Source of the DNA: Bursaphelenchus xylophilus | Lineage: Eukaryota; Nematoda; Chromadorea; Rhabditida; Aphelenchoididae | Length of the DNA stretch: 64,000 nt | Direction of reading: 5' to 3' | NCBI GenBank assembly: GCA_904066235.2 | Contig: CAJFCV020000005.1 | Span: forward strand, 6,629,501 to 6,693,500 | Shown: in pieces, positions 1-10,874 of the stretch | Position numbering within the stretch: the first letter of the stretch is position 1 | Layout of the letters: each line of letters begins with the position of its first letter | Program-made: the position numbers and the translations under genes | Notes under the pieces: model-generated | What the model was told of the DNA's origin: nothing | The model's database searches: none | What the model saw: the letters and a program-made list of their open reading frames with translations, nothing else

Positions 1-45
1 TTATAACGTCTTTTTTCATATGACATGGGTTTATATTATATTTAG

Positions 46-345
46 GGTTTGTCAGCATCTGACACGAATCCAGCTCTGGAACCCGCAGAAGATGAGAATA
101 CAGTAACCCGTCAAGCCTACACTCCCCAGACCGATATCTCTGATATAGACGCCCAGAAATTGGCTGACGCACAAGCCAATTACATGCTCCCATCGGCCTT
201 TAATTATACCAAAAAGCCGGCAGCTGAGAACGCCCAAAGTGATTCTGATTCCAACTCGGATATTGTGATTAACGAACAGCCCTGTAAATGCGACAATATC
301 CGAAAAGACCCCAAGATCAAGACCAAGGTATGTAATATATTGTGA
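46..345 (+). CDS. terminal exon of an unrecognised acidic protein (5' part outside the window)
   Basis: The exon starts after a good acceptor (TATTATATTTAG, ending at 45) and is open in phase 0 to a TGA at 343-345, about 99 residues. The peptide is polar and acidic, rich in Asp/Ser/Asn, with a short Cys pair (PCKC) near the end and no domain I recognise. A consensus donor (AAG|GTATGT) lies at 328, so the exon could instead end at 327. I see no further exon before the opposite-strand gene that starts its 3' end at 584, and an AATAAA lies at 454-459, so a stop at 345 is the simpler reading. Function unknown. Confidence 0.5.
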   Translation, partial: GLSASDTNPALEPAEDENTVTRQAYTPQTDISDIDAQKLADAQANYMLPSAFNYTKKPAAENAQSDSDSNSDIVINEQPCKCDNIRKDPKIKTKVCNIL

Positions 346-583
346 TCGATCTCTCCGTTCTCTTGTCAAAACATTATTCTAATGGTAATGGAATCGTTTA
401 TTTGATATTGTATTCATTGCGAAAATATAAAAAATACTATACGAAGAAAGACAAATAAAAACATGTTTTGCCCATTGATCTTCGGACCAATTTGGAAAGA
501 CCTAATAAAAATGATTTGAATTTGTGAGGAGCACCGTAATTGTAGCATAATATATGTCTATTATGATAACGTTCCTTCAGTTA

Positions 584-1268
584 CTATCCCATAGTATCTT
601 CGGAAGAGTATTTTACATACAGAAATCCATCAGGATCCCGATGTCGTCGTGCCAGCTCTCTGATGCTGGTGGTTGAGTCCGGAATCTCATCATCGATAAG
701 CAAAAAGAGGGACTCATTCCTCGCCGAAACCCTCGAACTGAACAACAGATAAGATTCAGTGACAAACGTACCTGATTACGTGCTTTAATTGAGCAACGGT
801 CGCCTCGGGGGGCAAGAGGAAATGCTTCTTGTCCATTTTCCGCAACTGTTTCTCGGTTTTAAACCGTTCGATGATCAACTAAAGTAGAAAATATATATAT
901 CAGACTATTACGGTAATTATGATGACTATAATAAAGAATTTAGAACTTACAAGAACTTTATTGGGATGTTTCTCGGCCAACAACGCAGATTCAGAGCGCC
1001 TACAACAGAATCTAAGTTGAGATTGATACGAATCAGAGGGTTGGGAAGAACTTGGACATTGTCTTGAGTACAACGTAGTCGTCGAAGAGAAGCTCTGAAC
1101 CGACGAGACCGAGCAAAAGCTTATTTTGGGAGATCTGGAAGTTTGGGAGTACAAGCAGTTTGGAGTATGCTCCTTTACAGTCTCCGTGGGCTGCTTCTAA
1201 ACGCTCATTCCAGCATGCACAATATAACTTTTATAACTTACCTTCCGGCGAAACAGGTTGCCGAACAT
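584..1268 (-). CDS. lgg-2: LC3/Atg8-family ubiquitin-like autophagy protein (lgg-2-type)
   Basis: Atg8/LC3 proteins are coupled to phosphatidylethanolamine on phagophore membranes and recruit cargo. Exons (read 5' to 3'): 1268-1242, 1196-951, 878-772, 737-584; 534 nt, 177 residues. The family core is clear from about residue 76: a helix with AEKHPNKVL, then LIIERF, LRKMDKKHFLLPPEATVAQL, an ESLFLLIDDEIP strand, a DPDGFLYVKYSSED strand, and a final Gly directly followed by TAG. This order matches LC3/LGG-2 rather than the GABARAP-like LGG-1. Odd points: the protein has an extra Ser-rich N-terminal stretch of about 65 residues, and no residues follow the terminal Gly, so no ATG4 cleavage would be needed. 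The long exon 2 might hide a small intron, which would shorten the Ser-rich part. An AATAAA for this strand lies at 397-402. Confidence 0.88.
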
Positions 1269-1984
1269 TTTGAGTAGAGAGCAAATGAAGTCAACAAAGT
1301 GCTGGCCTCTCCTCTTCTTTTCCTGTATTTCTGGGCGGTCACATCTTACCGTCTGCCTATTCGTCGCCCTCACGAGGTCCCAGCCCGCCTTTCATTGCAT
1401 CGCCGAGTACGGCTTTATGATCCCACTGACCTTGCCACCTCCGATTGCCTATCTGACCGGATAAATGCGGTGTGTAAAGATGCATAAGAATGATGAAATG
1501 CCATTTACATACTTTATATACGACTTGAACAGATCAAAAACGACGTTAACATGAAAGGAGAAGGTGTTAATAATGCTTTAATAATGCTATGCTTCTTTTA
1601 AATTGTATTAAAATGTACTTTGACTTATCTCGGCTATGCTTTAGGACTCATTTACTCAAGGCACGTGAATTTAATGAACTTATTCATAAGCCTAACGTTG
1701 GAATAAGACTGTGTGGTGCAACTCACGTGAAAAACGGATTTTCAGATTATGTAACACTCATTATAAGACCCAGAAGTCATTCGGTCGATTCAAAAACGTG
1801 TCGAATCGGCGATCCCGAGTCCTCTAACGAATCCCTGGCATTCCGTTGCAAGTGAAGCGGGTTTTGTCTGGTTTTTTCTCGGGAAAGCGCGCACCGAGAC
1901 GGCGAGCAGCTGCTTCAGTCAAACAACTTCGGGTGCCCTTTCTTTATTATATTCAAGTAAGGTAATTCTCTGGACTTCTCAGAG
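1269..1984. other. divergent intergenic region between LC3 and PHF14-like genes
   Basis: About 716 bp with no convincing coding exon on either strand; the short ORFs here lack splice context and family signal. It must hold the promoters of both genes. Two E-box-like sites lie in it (see next entry). A pyrimidine-rich stretch ending at about 1980 just precedes the PHF14-like ATG. Confidence 0.6.
1723..1730. promoter_or_regulatory. candidate bHLH-Zip E-box TCACGTGA upstream of LC3
   Basis: The palindrome TCACGTGA is 455 bp upstream of the LC3 start; a second near match GCACGTGA lies at 1661-1668. TCACGTGA is the core of the CLEAR/M-box type site bound by TFEB/MITF-class factors (HLH-30 in C. 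elegans), which are known to control autophagy and lysosome genes. The position between two divergent genes means it could serve either. A single 8-mer is weak evidence by itself. Confidence 0.35.
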
Positions 1985-4277
1985 ATGGATCAGGAACGTG
2001 CCAGTTACATCAGGGGAGCCAGTAAGTCTTGACTCTTCTTTTTTGGCATTATGTCTACAAAAAAATCAACGGTTTTTCTTGTAAAAGTGATCCAGATTAC
2101 AGTACTCTGACGACTGTGTGCTCATCTTTATCATAATTTTTTAATTTTAGTCCAGAGAGGTCCAGGGAAGCGTCAAATCAAGCCAACGGCCGCTGCTCTG
2201 GCTGATATCCATGTAGAAGACGAATCTGACGAGGACTTTAATCGTACGTTCGCTTATTTTTTGCAGTATTTCTGAATTTAGCTGAGGAAAGTGGATCCGA
2301 ACAAGAATCGGATGAAGGTGATGGAGAAGATGATGATGCCGAAGATATGGATGAAGAAGACGACGAGGAAGACGAAGAAGAAGAGGAGGAGAGCGAGAAA
2401 GAAGTAAGGGGGTATTTTTATCATTTTAAGACGTTTATTTTTCGTATTACGTTCATACTTTTTAAGTCCGAATTTATTTGCACAATCTGTTTAAACCTGC
2501 GGAAGAGCGAAGGAGACAAGGTGATTCAGTGTGATAAGTAAGCCTTTCGTTGACTTTTTGTTTAGATAATTTCTTCAACTTTCTTCTATTTCAAATAAAT
2601 ACATATTAAGATGTGGAGTGGCCGTTCACGAGTCATGTTATGCGGTGGATGATTATATTGATGATGACGTCTCAATTGTCTCCAATTTCTCGACCGAGCC
2701 CTGGTTCTGTGAGCCTTGTTTATACGGATATACGGAGCCTCCGCATTGCGAGCTGTGTCCTCGCCGTTTCGGTGCTTTTAAGAGAGCGGATGTTGGAGGG
2801 AAATTTGTGCACCTTGTATGTGCCTTATACACGGCTGGTGTGAGCTTTGGAGATGTGGACAATTTGACAGCAGTTAGTTGGCAGGAAATCGATTATCGCC
2901 GGTTTGGAAGGAAAAGTTGCAATGCCTGTACGAGTATGCTCGAAGCCAGAACAGGAATTGTCACCTGTTGTGAAGCCGGGTTATGTAAACAGCATTATCA
3001 TATCACTTGTGCTCAAAAGTAAGTTATTTTTGGGTAAATTTATTTAATCTTAAAGTCGTCAATTTAATATTACGCTTGATAAGGGGTTTTCGATTGTTTT
3101 AGAATGGGATTTCTGATGGATGCCGACTTTGAGCATTCCCACCAACCGTCCTCAAGCTCAGAATCACATATGGAACCTCATCCTCACTTTATTTTATGCA
3201 AAACTCACAATGCTTCTGAAGTTGTACAAAAAAAGAGATTCCAATATTTGAAGATGATAAAACAAGAGGAAAAGAGAATGGCCAGACTAAAATTTAAGAA
3301 GCTAAATAATCGAGAAGAAAACAAGCTCCGTTCTCAAAGAAAACATTACGAAACTCGAATGGAAAACTTCAGAAATGTCACCGTCCACATGCCCTCGGTA
3401 TATAATTTAGCTATGTTAATTAAATCTTTTGTTTTACATTGTTATGGATCTATTTTAGATAGAAAACAAACGCCAAAGATTGATGCACACGAATGCCGGG
3501 ATTTTGGAGGGATTTGCCGAGAAAGCCGAACTCTTGGGACTTTCCAAGAAGGATTTTGAAGAGAGTTTTACTCGATTGGATCCATCAGAAATCACTCAGA
3601 TGGCTCCTGCATTTAGTCATGATTTCATCAGGTATTATATCGGCATACGAATTATGTTTTGCTAGGTATTACAACAATCGGGAGGTGAATGTTTTCAATG
3701 AGGAATTGGAAAGATTGGAGGATAACAAAAGAGAATTCGTTATGCTCGAAAGAGAAGAAAAGGATCTGCAGAAGATCTTGGAAGATGCCAAAGAAAGGAA
3801 AAGATCTGGAAAGGAGAAACAGCACGAAGAAGAGGTGAACAGCTTGTTCAAGAGATACTTGGCCTTCTTCAAGAAAATGCCTATTCGATTCGACCGGTCG
3901 ACCGAGCCCGGAAAGAAAGAAAAATCGGAAAGAGAAGCGGCAAAGAATCCGTAAGTTGTGAACATAATTTTGTAGATTTTTTAAATTCGAGTTTTGTTTA
4001 ATTTTGTTGTAGGCCCAGGAAGAAACCGAAGATGGCTGCCTCCGACCCGTACAAAGCCGACTCCCGACCTCAATCCTCCTCTGCCAACTCACTTACCCCC
4101 AGTGATCTCTCGACTCCACCTCCTTTAACCTCAGTGTCAGACTCGAGAAGCGCCTCTGAAGGAATGGGTGACCATTATCTGGACGAGCGTCCTGTTCTCA
4201 TCCCCATGATCGCCCAAAATGGGGAGATGCCAAAGAAGTCTCGCAGTCAACGATCTAAACGAGTTCTCAAGGTCTGA
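1985..4277 (+). CDS. phf-14: PHF14-like PHD-finger chromatin protein
   Basis: PHF14-type proteins bind histone tails through an extended PHD zinc-finger block. Exons: 1985-2021, 2151-2243, 2282-2403, 2467-2537, 2611-3018, 3103-3397, 3459-3631, 3666-3950, 4013-4277; 1749 nt, 582 residues. The N-terminus has QIKPTAAALADI followed by a long Asp/Glu run, as in vertebrate PHF14. The zinc-binding block (about residues 85-240) starts FICTICLNLRKSEGDKVIQC and contains STEPWFCEPC, HCELCPRRFGAFK, FVHLVCALYTAGVSFGDVD and CKQHYHITCAQK, very close to PHF14. A Lys/Glu-rich coiled coil follows, then a Pro/Ser-rich tail. It lacks the later PHD finger of the vertebrate protein. The stop is TGA at 4275-4277. 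The next gene starts 137 bp downstream at an acceptor AG, so this is probably the first gene of an operon. Confidence 0.88.
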
Positions 4278-4410
4278 ATGTGTTAATATTATATTGTTGA
4301 TCTCCTATAAACAATGCAAATTTTTCGTTAGCTATTTTACAGTCAGTCGTGGTGAATGTGGTAGTTCCTTGTGTTATTTTGGGCGTAAGGTCATAATTGA
4401 TTTTTAAAAT

Positions 4411-4414
4411 GTAG
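4411..4414 (+). promoter_or_regulatory. probable trans-splice acceptor directly before the SDHAF3 start
   Basis: The sequence TTTTTAAAATGTAG ends exactly at the ATG at 4415, and the upstream gene ends 137 bp before. In nematodes such spacing with an acceptor next to the start codon marks a downstream operon gene that receives a spliced leader. No canonical AATAAA is visible between the two genes; a variant would be needed for 3' end formation. Confidence 0.6.
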
Positions 4415-4835
4415 ATGAGTCAGAGAGAAGTCGCGAAATTCCCTCTAATTCTCTACAAAAGGATACTAAGGTACGTAAAATTATCGTATCTTTTATCTGA
4501 TGTTAGGTTACATTATGGACTTCCAAAAGAACTGAGGATAATGGGTGATAGCTATGTGAAGGACGAATTCAGACGACACAAAGCGGCGAGTCCAGAACAA
4601 TCTCTTCTTTTTTTAAAGGAATGGACGGTAAGAAGGGTTACTATAAAGACAAGCTTGGTTCTAGTTATACTGTACAGCTCTGTCAAAACAATTGACACAA
4701 AAAGGAATTGCTCGGGGCAAATTGGGCGATGATTTGGATCCAAGATTACTTGACAAATTCAGTGATGAGCAAATCCAACAACTTTATGAACTCAAGTTGG
4801 AATCAGAGGAATGGAAAAAAGCAAAATCTCGGTAG
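4415..4835 (+). CDS. sdhaf-3: SDHAF3 (ACN9) succinate dehydrogenase assembly factor, LYR family
   Basis: SDHAF3 is a small mitochondrial matrix protein that helps insert iron-sulfur clusters into the SDHB subunit of complex II. Exons: 4415-4470, 4507-4627, 4665-4835; 348 nt, 115 residues, the usual family size. Diagnostic stretches are LILYKRILRLHYGLP (LYR/LYK motif), GDSYVKDEFRRHK and FLKEWTLYCTALSKQL, all matching animal SDHAF3. The last intron uses the acceptor at 4664 (TTCTAG), which keeps phase; the more obvious AG at 4678 would bring a stop. It first looks like a 3' extension of the PHF14-like gene, but that gene has its own stop and this has its own start next to an acceptor. AATAAA lies at 4860-4865. 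Confidence 0.9.
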
Positions 4836-5611
4836 AAGTATTCAGTTAGTAATTAACGTAATAAAAGTCTGAAGTGCTCTTTGGATGATATCCGGATATT
4901 CCTAAATTTGCATATAGATCGGTCAAGTGCGCCCATTTGGCCGGTCGGATAATCTGGGGGACCCAGGGAACTATGAAAGCGAAAAGAAAAAGATTTACAC
5001 TTCCGACTTTGATTGCGCAACAAAAGGGAAGCGCCGAGGATTAATTCAACAATTAACGCTAATTTAGTCCTTTTCTTTAATACCGAAAACAGCTTCTCAT
5101 TTTACTTTAGGCGATTTTTTGAGGGTAAACTCTAGATTTAATTGTAAAAGGTATAAATCATTGGAGAAAACGAATGACTCGAGTCTTAAAAGGTCCTACA
5201 AAGAAGCTGTCCTAGTTTGGATCAGATCTTTAAAGTCGATTAGTCCTAATAACAACCCTCAGACCTGCTGATTACATCATGTGTAATGTTCGGATGTTAT
5301 TGTTTTTGCTTCTTGCGTAACCTCGATTATAGTTCCAGATGTTTGACCCCAAACTTGGACTGAAACCCCCTTCTACCATTTTCCCTTCAATATTACACGA
5401 AAAGTTGGGGCCAATTAAGGTCCTTAATTACCAAAGAATCTCGGCCATTTCTGTTGCCAAAAAACGAGTGCCGCTCCCGACTCTCGGGCCGGAAATACGA
5501 TCCGTGGAAGTCAGCCGTAGCCAATTACCCGCTCTTTCCCCGCCCATTGATTGGCCTCGTCGTCGCCCATCCTAAAATACCATCTCCGCATATGGTAAAT
5601 GAGCGTTGGGG
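4836..5611. other. intergenic, upstream region of the SIX homeobox gene
   Basis: 776 bp. The polyadenylation signal of SDHAF3 is at 4860-4865. The rest shows no coding exon that I can support; short open frames at 5339-5657 have no splice context. Presumably promoter sequence of the homeobox gene. Confidence 0.6.
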
Positions 5612-6946
5612 ATGGAACACACTCCCATTTTCGCTGAAAACTTTGACTTCAACATGAATATCAGCGATGTGAGTGCTGATCTGGGTGTCTACGACAACAA
5701 AAATCTATTGTATTTTAATAATAAAGACGATTATTGTAACGGCCTCTTCTCTCAGTTCATGACCGTAGATCAGGTAAGATGATGCATGTGATTTGGTACG
5801 GAGCGACGTTCGCGTTTTTATGTCAAATACGATTAGGCCGCAATTGCCGGAACATCTTAGTTTGTTTTTTTGGTTGCCAAGGTATCATGTAGATTTAGAC
5901 ATTTATATATTTTTATTCGTTACGCTTTAGATTTCCTGCATCTGCCGTTCCCTCTACCGGACCAAAGATGGAGACAAGTTGGTGGATCTCTTCTTCAAGA
6001 CCGACCCCTTTATTATCAACCGTCAGGCTCATTCAAACTCGGTTTTACTGGCCTTTTTCTTCTCTCTTTATCATAGTCAGCAATATGATGAACTGTTTCG
6101 TCGATTGGAGTCAGTCAAAGTGGATGAGAGATACTACGGAGAGTTCACGAATCTCTGGTATGAAGGGCATTACGCGCAGGAACAGATGAAGAAACCAAAA
6201 TTATTGGGACCAGTGGAGAAATACAGATTGAGGAAGAAATTCAAACCTCCATTGACAATATCTGATGGAGAGGAGCAGATTTATAGCTTCAAGGCCGGGC
6301 AGAGGAAGGTAGGGGGATATTACAGAATTAATTTTTTGACACTTTTGTTTGTGTTTACACGAGTTTTAGTATAAAAATATTTTGATGACATTTGAATTTT
6401 ACGTGGATTACGGTGACATTTTTTAGATTCTGAAAAATTGCTACAACAAAAACAAATACCCAAAGCCCGAGGAGAAACTCCAGATCGCTCAGTTGACAAA
6501 ATTGAAGCCTCAACAAGTAAGGTTTTTCTTATTCATATATGTGCATATGTAATATTGTACTAGTGGGAATGCGGGTTTAAAATTTTGATAAAAAATTGAT
6601 TTGAATTTTTCTGAATATTGCATCTGATTTCCGGCGCTCTCATTGCTGAAACATTGAATTTTAAGAGAAAACTAAATTAGATAATTTCTCATATGCTAAG
6701 CCAAGTAAAAGGTCCCAAGAATCAGACCTTACCGTACACCCCTTTCTTTTTGTTTTACAATAAAATATGATCAAAGCTATTTCATTTCCTGTGATTCTTA
6801 TAGCTTTCATTCAGATAGCGAACTGGTTCAAAAACCGGCGCCAAAGAGACAAACCCCAGGCCGAGGCGATGAATACAAACATGAATCTGAACATGAACAT
6901 GGTATCGTTCCGTTCTCTTGAACCTACTTTCTACTCGATGCATTAG
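5612..6946 (+). CDS. SIX/sine oculis-class homeobox transcription factor
   Basis: SIX proteins are developmental transcription factors with a SIX protein-interaction domain next to a homeodomain. Exons: 5612-5773, 5931-6308, 6427-6516, 6815-6946; 762 nt, 253 residues. An in-frame TGA precedes the chosen ATG. The SIX domain covers about residues 54-165 (ISCICRSLYRTKDGDKLVDL, then LGPVEKYRLRKKFKPPLTI), followed by SDGEEQIYSFK and the homeodomain to about residue 223, with the recognition helix IANWFKNRRQRDK. The homeodomain start (KILKNCYNKNKYPKP) resembles SIX4/5 (unc-39 type) more than SIX1/2 or SIX3/6, but the sequence is divergent (WDGE is SDGE) and I do not assign a subgroup. The reading could also be spliced at the GT at 6901. 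The tail is short and Met/Asn-rich. Confidence 0.88.
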
Positions 6947-8052
6947 TTGAAGCAATAAATTAAGTATTCGGAAAGAGGAAACTACTAGTTAAAAATATTT
7001 GGAAACTACTTTTGTATCCGGGGACAACCGAAGAGGCGGCTCTTCTTTGGAGTTTGTGGTCGTTTCTAGTATAATATTGGATATTTCGAGGCCATTTGGG
7101 CTGACTCATTTGGTGATAAAAATATCGGTTGTGATTTTTTTAAAAGTTTTAACAGGTTTTTTGTTATAATGTATCTATTGAATTATTACTCAAAAAAGTT
7201 TTATTTTTATATTTGAATAAAATTTTTCGGATAAATCATTTTATTTTAAATTTGACATAAGTAAACCTACTGTAGAAAAAGCCGACTTTAATCGCGTATA
7301 AAAAGAAATTTCTCACCTGATTGTGCCCCAAATATGGTCAGAGATTTTTAATTTTTGAATTAAACTATCATTATCAGCTGCTGATTACAAGATTTAATTG
7401 CCCAGTTTGATTGTAAATCTAGTCTCAATTATAAATAGTAAATGCAATTGAAACAGCCTTGTTTTGCGAATTTATCTCATATTTATTATTAATTCTTTAG
7501 TCTTCTCTTTCCAAAATCCCCCGCAAAAAAATTTCCGTGAAATTCTGAGTGCAAAAACTTTGTATGTCTTATTAATTTTTACTCTTTTAATTCGATGACA
7601 TTATAATCTTTGTATCTTTGGGCCAACAAGAATAAACTGCGCTCAAAATTACGTACATTCTGACGGCACTTTGTGTGATTATTTTTGATTATTTAATTTG
7701 AAGAAAAAACGATGACTTCTCGTAAACTGTATACAAATCGAGGCCAAACAATTATGATTTGGCCAAGGTATTTCCGATGTTCCGTCATTTTGCCTCAGGC
7801 AATATTCTTATACGAAGAAATTTTGTAAAGCTTTCGTAAAGTTTTTTAATTCGAAAAATCTTGTTTTGTAATCGCTAAAAGTGAGTAGATAGTAATTTTA
7901 AGTCCGCGCTTACAAAGTTAAAGGCGGTCTAATTGCTCGTGGAAATCTCATGAATAAAGGTCAACTTTCCGCTGCTCTAAGGACCCTTGACCTTTGTTTT
8001 TTTTGCGCGATCTTTATTTCTATTTCTTTTTTATGCAAATCCCATCTTTTTT

Positions 8053-8400
8053 TCAAAAAAAAAGTTCAAAAGTAATTGGAATCCTCGCAGGGCATGACTC
8101 CAGGAGATAGTCTTCTCCCATCCACAGACCATTTTTGTAGTTCCGGAGGGCATTTGAATAAGTTTTTGAGCCGGATATGGGAGAAGAGAAGGGTTCGATC
8201 TCTCCTTTTCGAATAATTTGAAATGAATCCCCCGAATCTGAAGGGGGATTGAGGTTGGCGGAGATCTTTTTGAGACATTCGGAGATCTCGCCCTGAGGAG
8301 AAGAGGGAGGAAATGGGTGTTTCACGTCTCTCTTTCGTCGATGTTTTTGTCGATGGATGCCGTAACTCCTGTTTTGCAGCTCCAACTCCCTCCGAATCGA
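8053..8400 (-). CDS. possible exon of an unrecognised protein (weak)
   Basis: An uninterrupted minus-strand frame of about 115 codons runs from a possible acceptor (TTAATTAG, just above 8400) to a stop at 8053-8055. The peptide is moderately complex, with a basic start (RQKHRRKRD) and a Ser/Pro/Gly middle. I recognise no domain, and I find no convincing upstream exon or true ATG at its start; the first ATG is internal. It may be the 3' exon of an unseen gene or a chance open frame. Confidence 0.2.
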   Translation of the reverse strand, partial: SIRRELELQNRSYGIHRQKHRRKRDVKHPFPPSSPQGEISECLKKISANLNPPSDSGDSFQIIRKGEIEPFSSPISGSKTYSNALRNYKNGLWMGEDYLLESCPARIPITFELFF

Positions 8401-8714
8401 GGCTAATTAATTAACTGATGTTCCAATTTAGGTTGTTTTATTCAAAAAGCCCGTTAATACGTAATCTTCATGGCTAATATAACCTTTCCCGAATATTTTG
8501 TTCCCTCTCGTTGCAAGTCCTGTAAATCCCCAGACTAAATTTAACGTAGCCTCCGAAGGCCAGGCTTTCTTCGTCTTCTCCCACATCCGGTGTCGTATTT
8601 TGTGATAAAAAGGGGATTAAATTCTGTTTGATTAATCGAGAAGAAGGAATCAAGTGGTGACCACTCTCTCTCCCTTAATATAACCTGTTTCCATCGACCG
8701 TTAACCACCACGTC

Positions 8715-8731
8715 GATGCCCTCAGGGCATC
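8715..8731. repeat. perfect palindrome of the GCCCTNAGGGC type
   Basis: GATGCCCTCAGGGCATC is an exact 8+1+8 inverted repeat. The same core GCCCTNAGGGC, or a one-base variant, recurs in non-coding sequence at 10606-10616, 13587-13597, 14861-14871 and 15772-15782, often followed by GCATAA or GTTAAT-like sequence. It may be a protein-binding site or the end of a small dispersed element. Confidence 0.5.
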
Positions 8732-8879
8732 AGATCGCGCTTCAAGGCGATCCTCGCGACGTCACTCCGTTTTTACCTCACTTTTGCCGTGACTATTACA
8801 TAATCAAGGGGTTGAGAAGTCTCAGATATTCTTGACAGAGGTGAACTTTGACGGAGTTAACGGACATTTTTTAGGTGCT

Positions 8880-10500
8880 ATGTCCAGGATTTTATTCCTG
8901 CCGACGATATTCGTCACAGCCAGTGCGGCCATATGGATTATGATCACATCTGCGCCGGATTGGCATTCCGATCAAGGCAAGTCATCATTATTTATACATA
9001 TTGAACATGCTAGTGTACTGTAAGAAAAACTGAAAAGATGACAAGTTAAAAAATAATAATGTAAGCAATATCCGCTCTCAGCCTTTTTACCCAATTATTT
9101 ACATAAAGAATTGAGATTTACAAAGTTTTTTACACCTCTGACTTGTCATTCCTCTGCAAATTCAATTAATTTAGTGTTTAATTAATTTGTTTTCAGCTGG
9201 ATTCGAGATTCCAAAACAGTTTGACAACTTTACAACAGTTGTGGAAAAGTTCAAAAAGTATCATGACCAGCATTACATCTACATTACCATTTTGTTTTGC
9301 TCGGTTTATCTTTACAAACAAACTTTTGCGATTCCCGGGTCATTTCTGCTGGTAAGTGGCGGGGTGGGGTTTGAAACATGCTTCCTTTTGTAAAACTGAC
9401 AACAATTAGCACGGATTGTTATTACGATTTCATATAAAAAATATGTAAGAGTGTAAAGTCAGAAATTTAAGGGAAATTGATTTTTTTTAAATTTTTTTAT
9501 TAACAAAGATTCGGGTAACTGATAAAAAATTCACACTGTTGGGCGGTTCAGTTTTGAGGTAACTGTAAAATTCAAAAACCTCATTTATTTACTGGTAATT
9601 AACTAACGTAAGAAAAAATTAGGTTAAATTATTAATGAGAGATATCCAATACAGCATTCCTCATGGTTAAAATCTACAAAAATTTTAGCAGATTACGTCA
9701 TAGCCAGTAACCAACAAGTTTTCTCTGACAGTTACTCTTCATTTGCATGGCTGATTATTCATCATTGTATCGCAAGCACTCCTATCTAAATCTAATTGTA
9801 ATCATTTTTAGAACGTGATCGCGGGCGCCGTATTCGATATGGGCGTTGGTTTTATGTTGGTGTGTGTGCTGACCACGATGGGATCGACCTTCTGTTACCT
9901 GTTTTCGGAGCTGTGTTTTGGCCGAGAGAACGCGTATTATTATTTTGGCCAACGAATGAAATTCCTGCAACAAAAGGTGGAGGATAATTCGCATGGTCTT
10001 GTTCTGTATTTGCTGTTCGCTCGGATGTTTCCCATCTCTCCCAGCTGGCTTCTAAATGTTGTAGCGCCCTTTTTGAACATCCCCATACCTACCTTTGCAT
10101 TCACGGCTTTCGTTGGTGAGTTTCGGGCATCAGAAATGTAATACACTTAAGGCGTTGAATGTGCACCAAATGGCATGACTGTTTTAAAATATTTAGTAGG
10201 ACCTAATCCTCGTTTTTTCAGGCCTGGCCCCTTACAATTTCATCTGTGTCCAAGCCGGATCCATTATTTCGGATCTGAAGAGTTGGGACGATGTAATGTC
10301 CACTTCCACCATGCTCAAACTCTCCTCTCTAGCCTTGCTTCCTCTCTTTTTACTGTTTTTTGTTAAACCTCGAAGCAAAAGGGTGAGTTCTCACTCTAAA
10401 CAAACAAAATTTATATTATACATGGTGCTGATCCCTAATTTTAATCTTATTTTAGGTGATTACTATTCAACCTCGTCTCGGCTACACCCACATCGTATAA
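8880..10500 (+). CDS. TMEM41A-like VTT-domain (DedA superfamily) membrane protein
   Basis: TMEM41/VMP1 proteins are ER membrane proteins; relatives act as lipid scramblases needed for autophagy and lipoprotein export. Exons: 8880-8976, 9197-9351, 9812-10115, 10222-10382, 10456-10500; 762 nt, 253 residues. Family signatures are KQTFAIPGSFLLNVIAGAVF, GSTFCYLFSELCFGR, LLFARMFPISPSWLLNVVAP and GLAPYNFICVQAGSI; the last is closer to TMEM41A than TMEM41B. Hydrophobic segments fit a polytopic protein with an N-terminal membrane anchor. The first intron has a GC donor (CAAG|GCAAGT at 8977): no GT in reach gives a phase-correct join. The frame is open upstream of the ATG, so a short upstream exon cannot be ruled out. 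Confidence 0.85.
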
Positions 10501-10874
10501 CATGGATGTTTGTATCATAATCTGCATAATATGGGTTAATTTCCAGCATATATCAGACACAAATGCCGGGTTCTTCGCTCAATTTCATATCGTTTGTTAA
10601 CTTATGCCCTTAGGGCGTTAATAGGAATTGTTAAAATTGTCGAAATGATATGTCTTCATGACGTCTGGAGAAGATAGGAACAGATTAGTAATGATTCTCT
10701 GTCATGGGGACTTAATTCCGACAAAAATCGAGACTTTATTCAAATTCGGTGATCTCTGGGTCTCTTTTTTCTGTAAATAATTGTTGAAAAGTAACCATTT
10801 CTGTATATAGGGAGCTTGATTGTGACGTTTATCAGATAAATATTTGTACACAGAGGCCATGTCGGATATGCAGA
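10501..10874. other. convergent intergenic spacer
   Basis: 374 bp between the tail-to-tail TMEM41A-like and globin genes. It contains one GCCCTTAGGGC palindrome at 10606-10616 and no open frame of note. Confidence 0.6.

Larger units (their letters stand above)
6947..8879. other. long AT-rich intergenic stretch
   Basis: About 1.9 kb between the SIX and TMEM41A-like genes. The first 1.1 kb is AT-rich with many homopolymer runs and no coding signal. A weak minus-strand open frame lies at 8053-8400 and a perfect 17-bp palindrome at 8715-8731 (separate entries). The space is compatible with the large regulatory region expected for a homeobox gene. Confidence 0.55.

Noticed and set aside
4013..4835. 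A single PHF14 gene continuing through the LYR-type exons
   Set aside because: The downstream exons are a complete SDHAF3 protein with its own ATG at an acceptor, and the PHF14 frame has its own TGA at 4275-4277.
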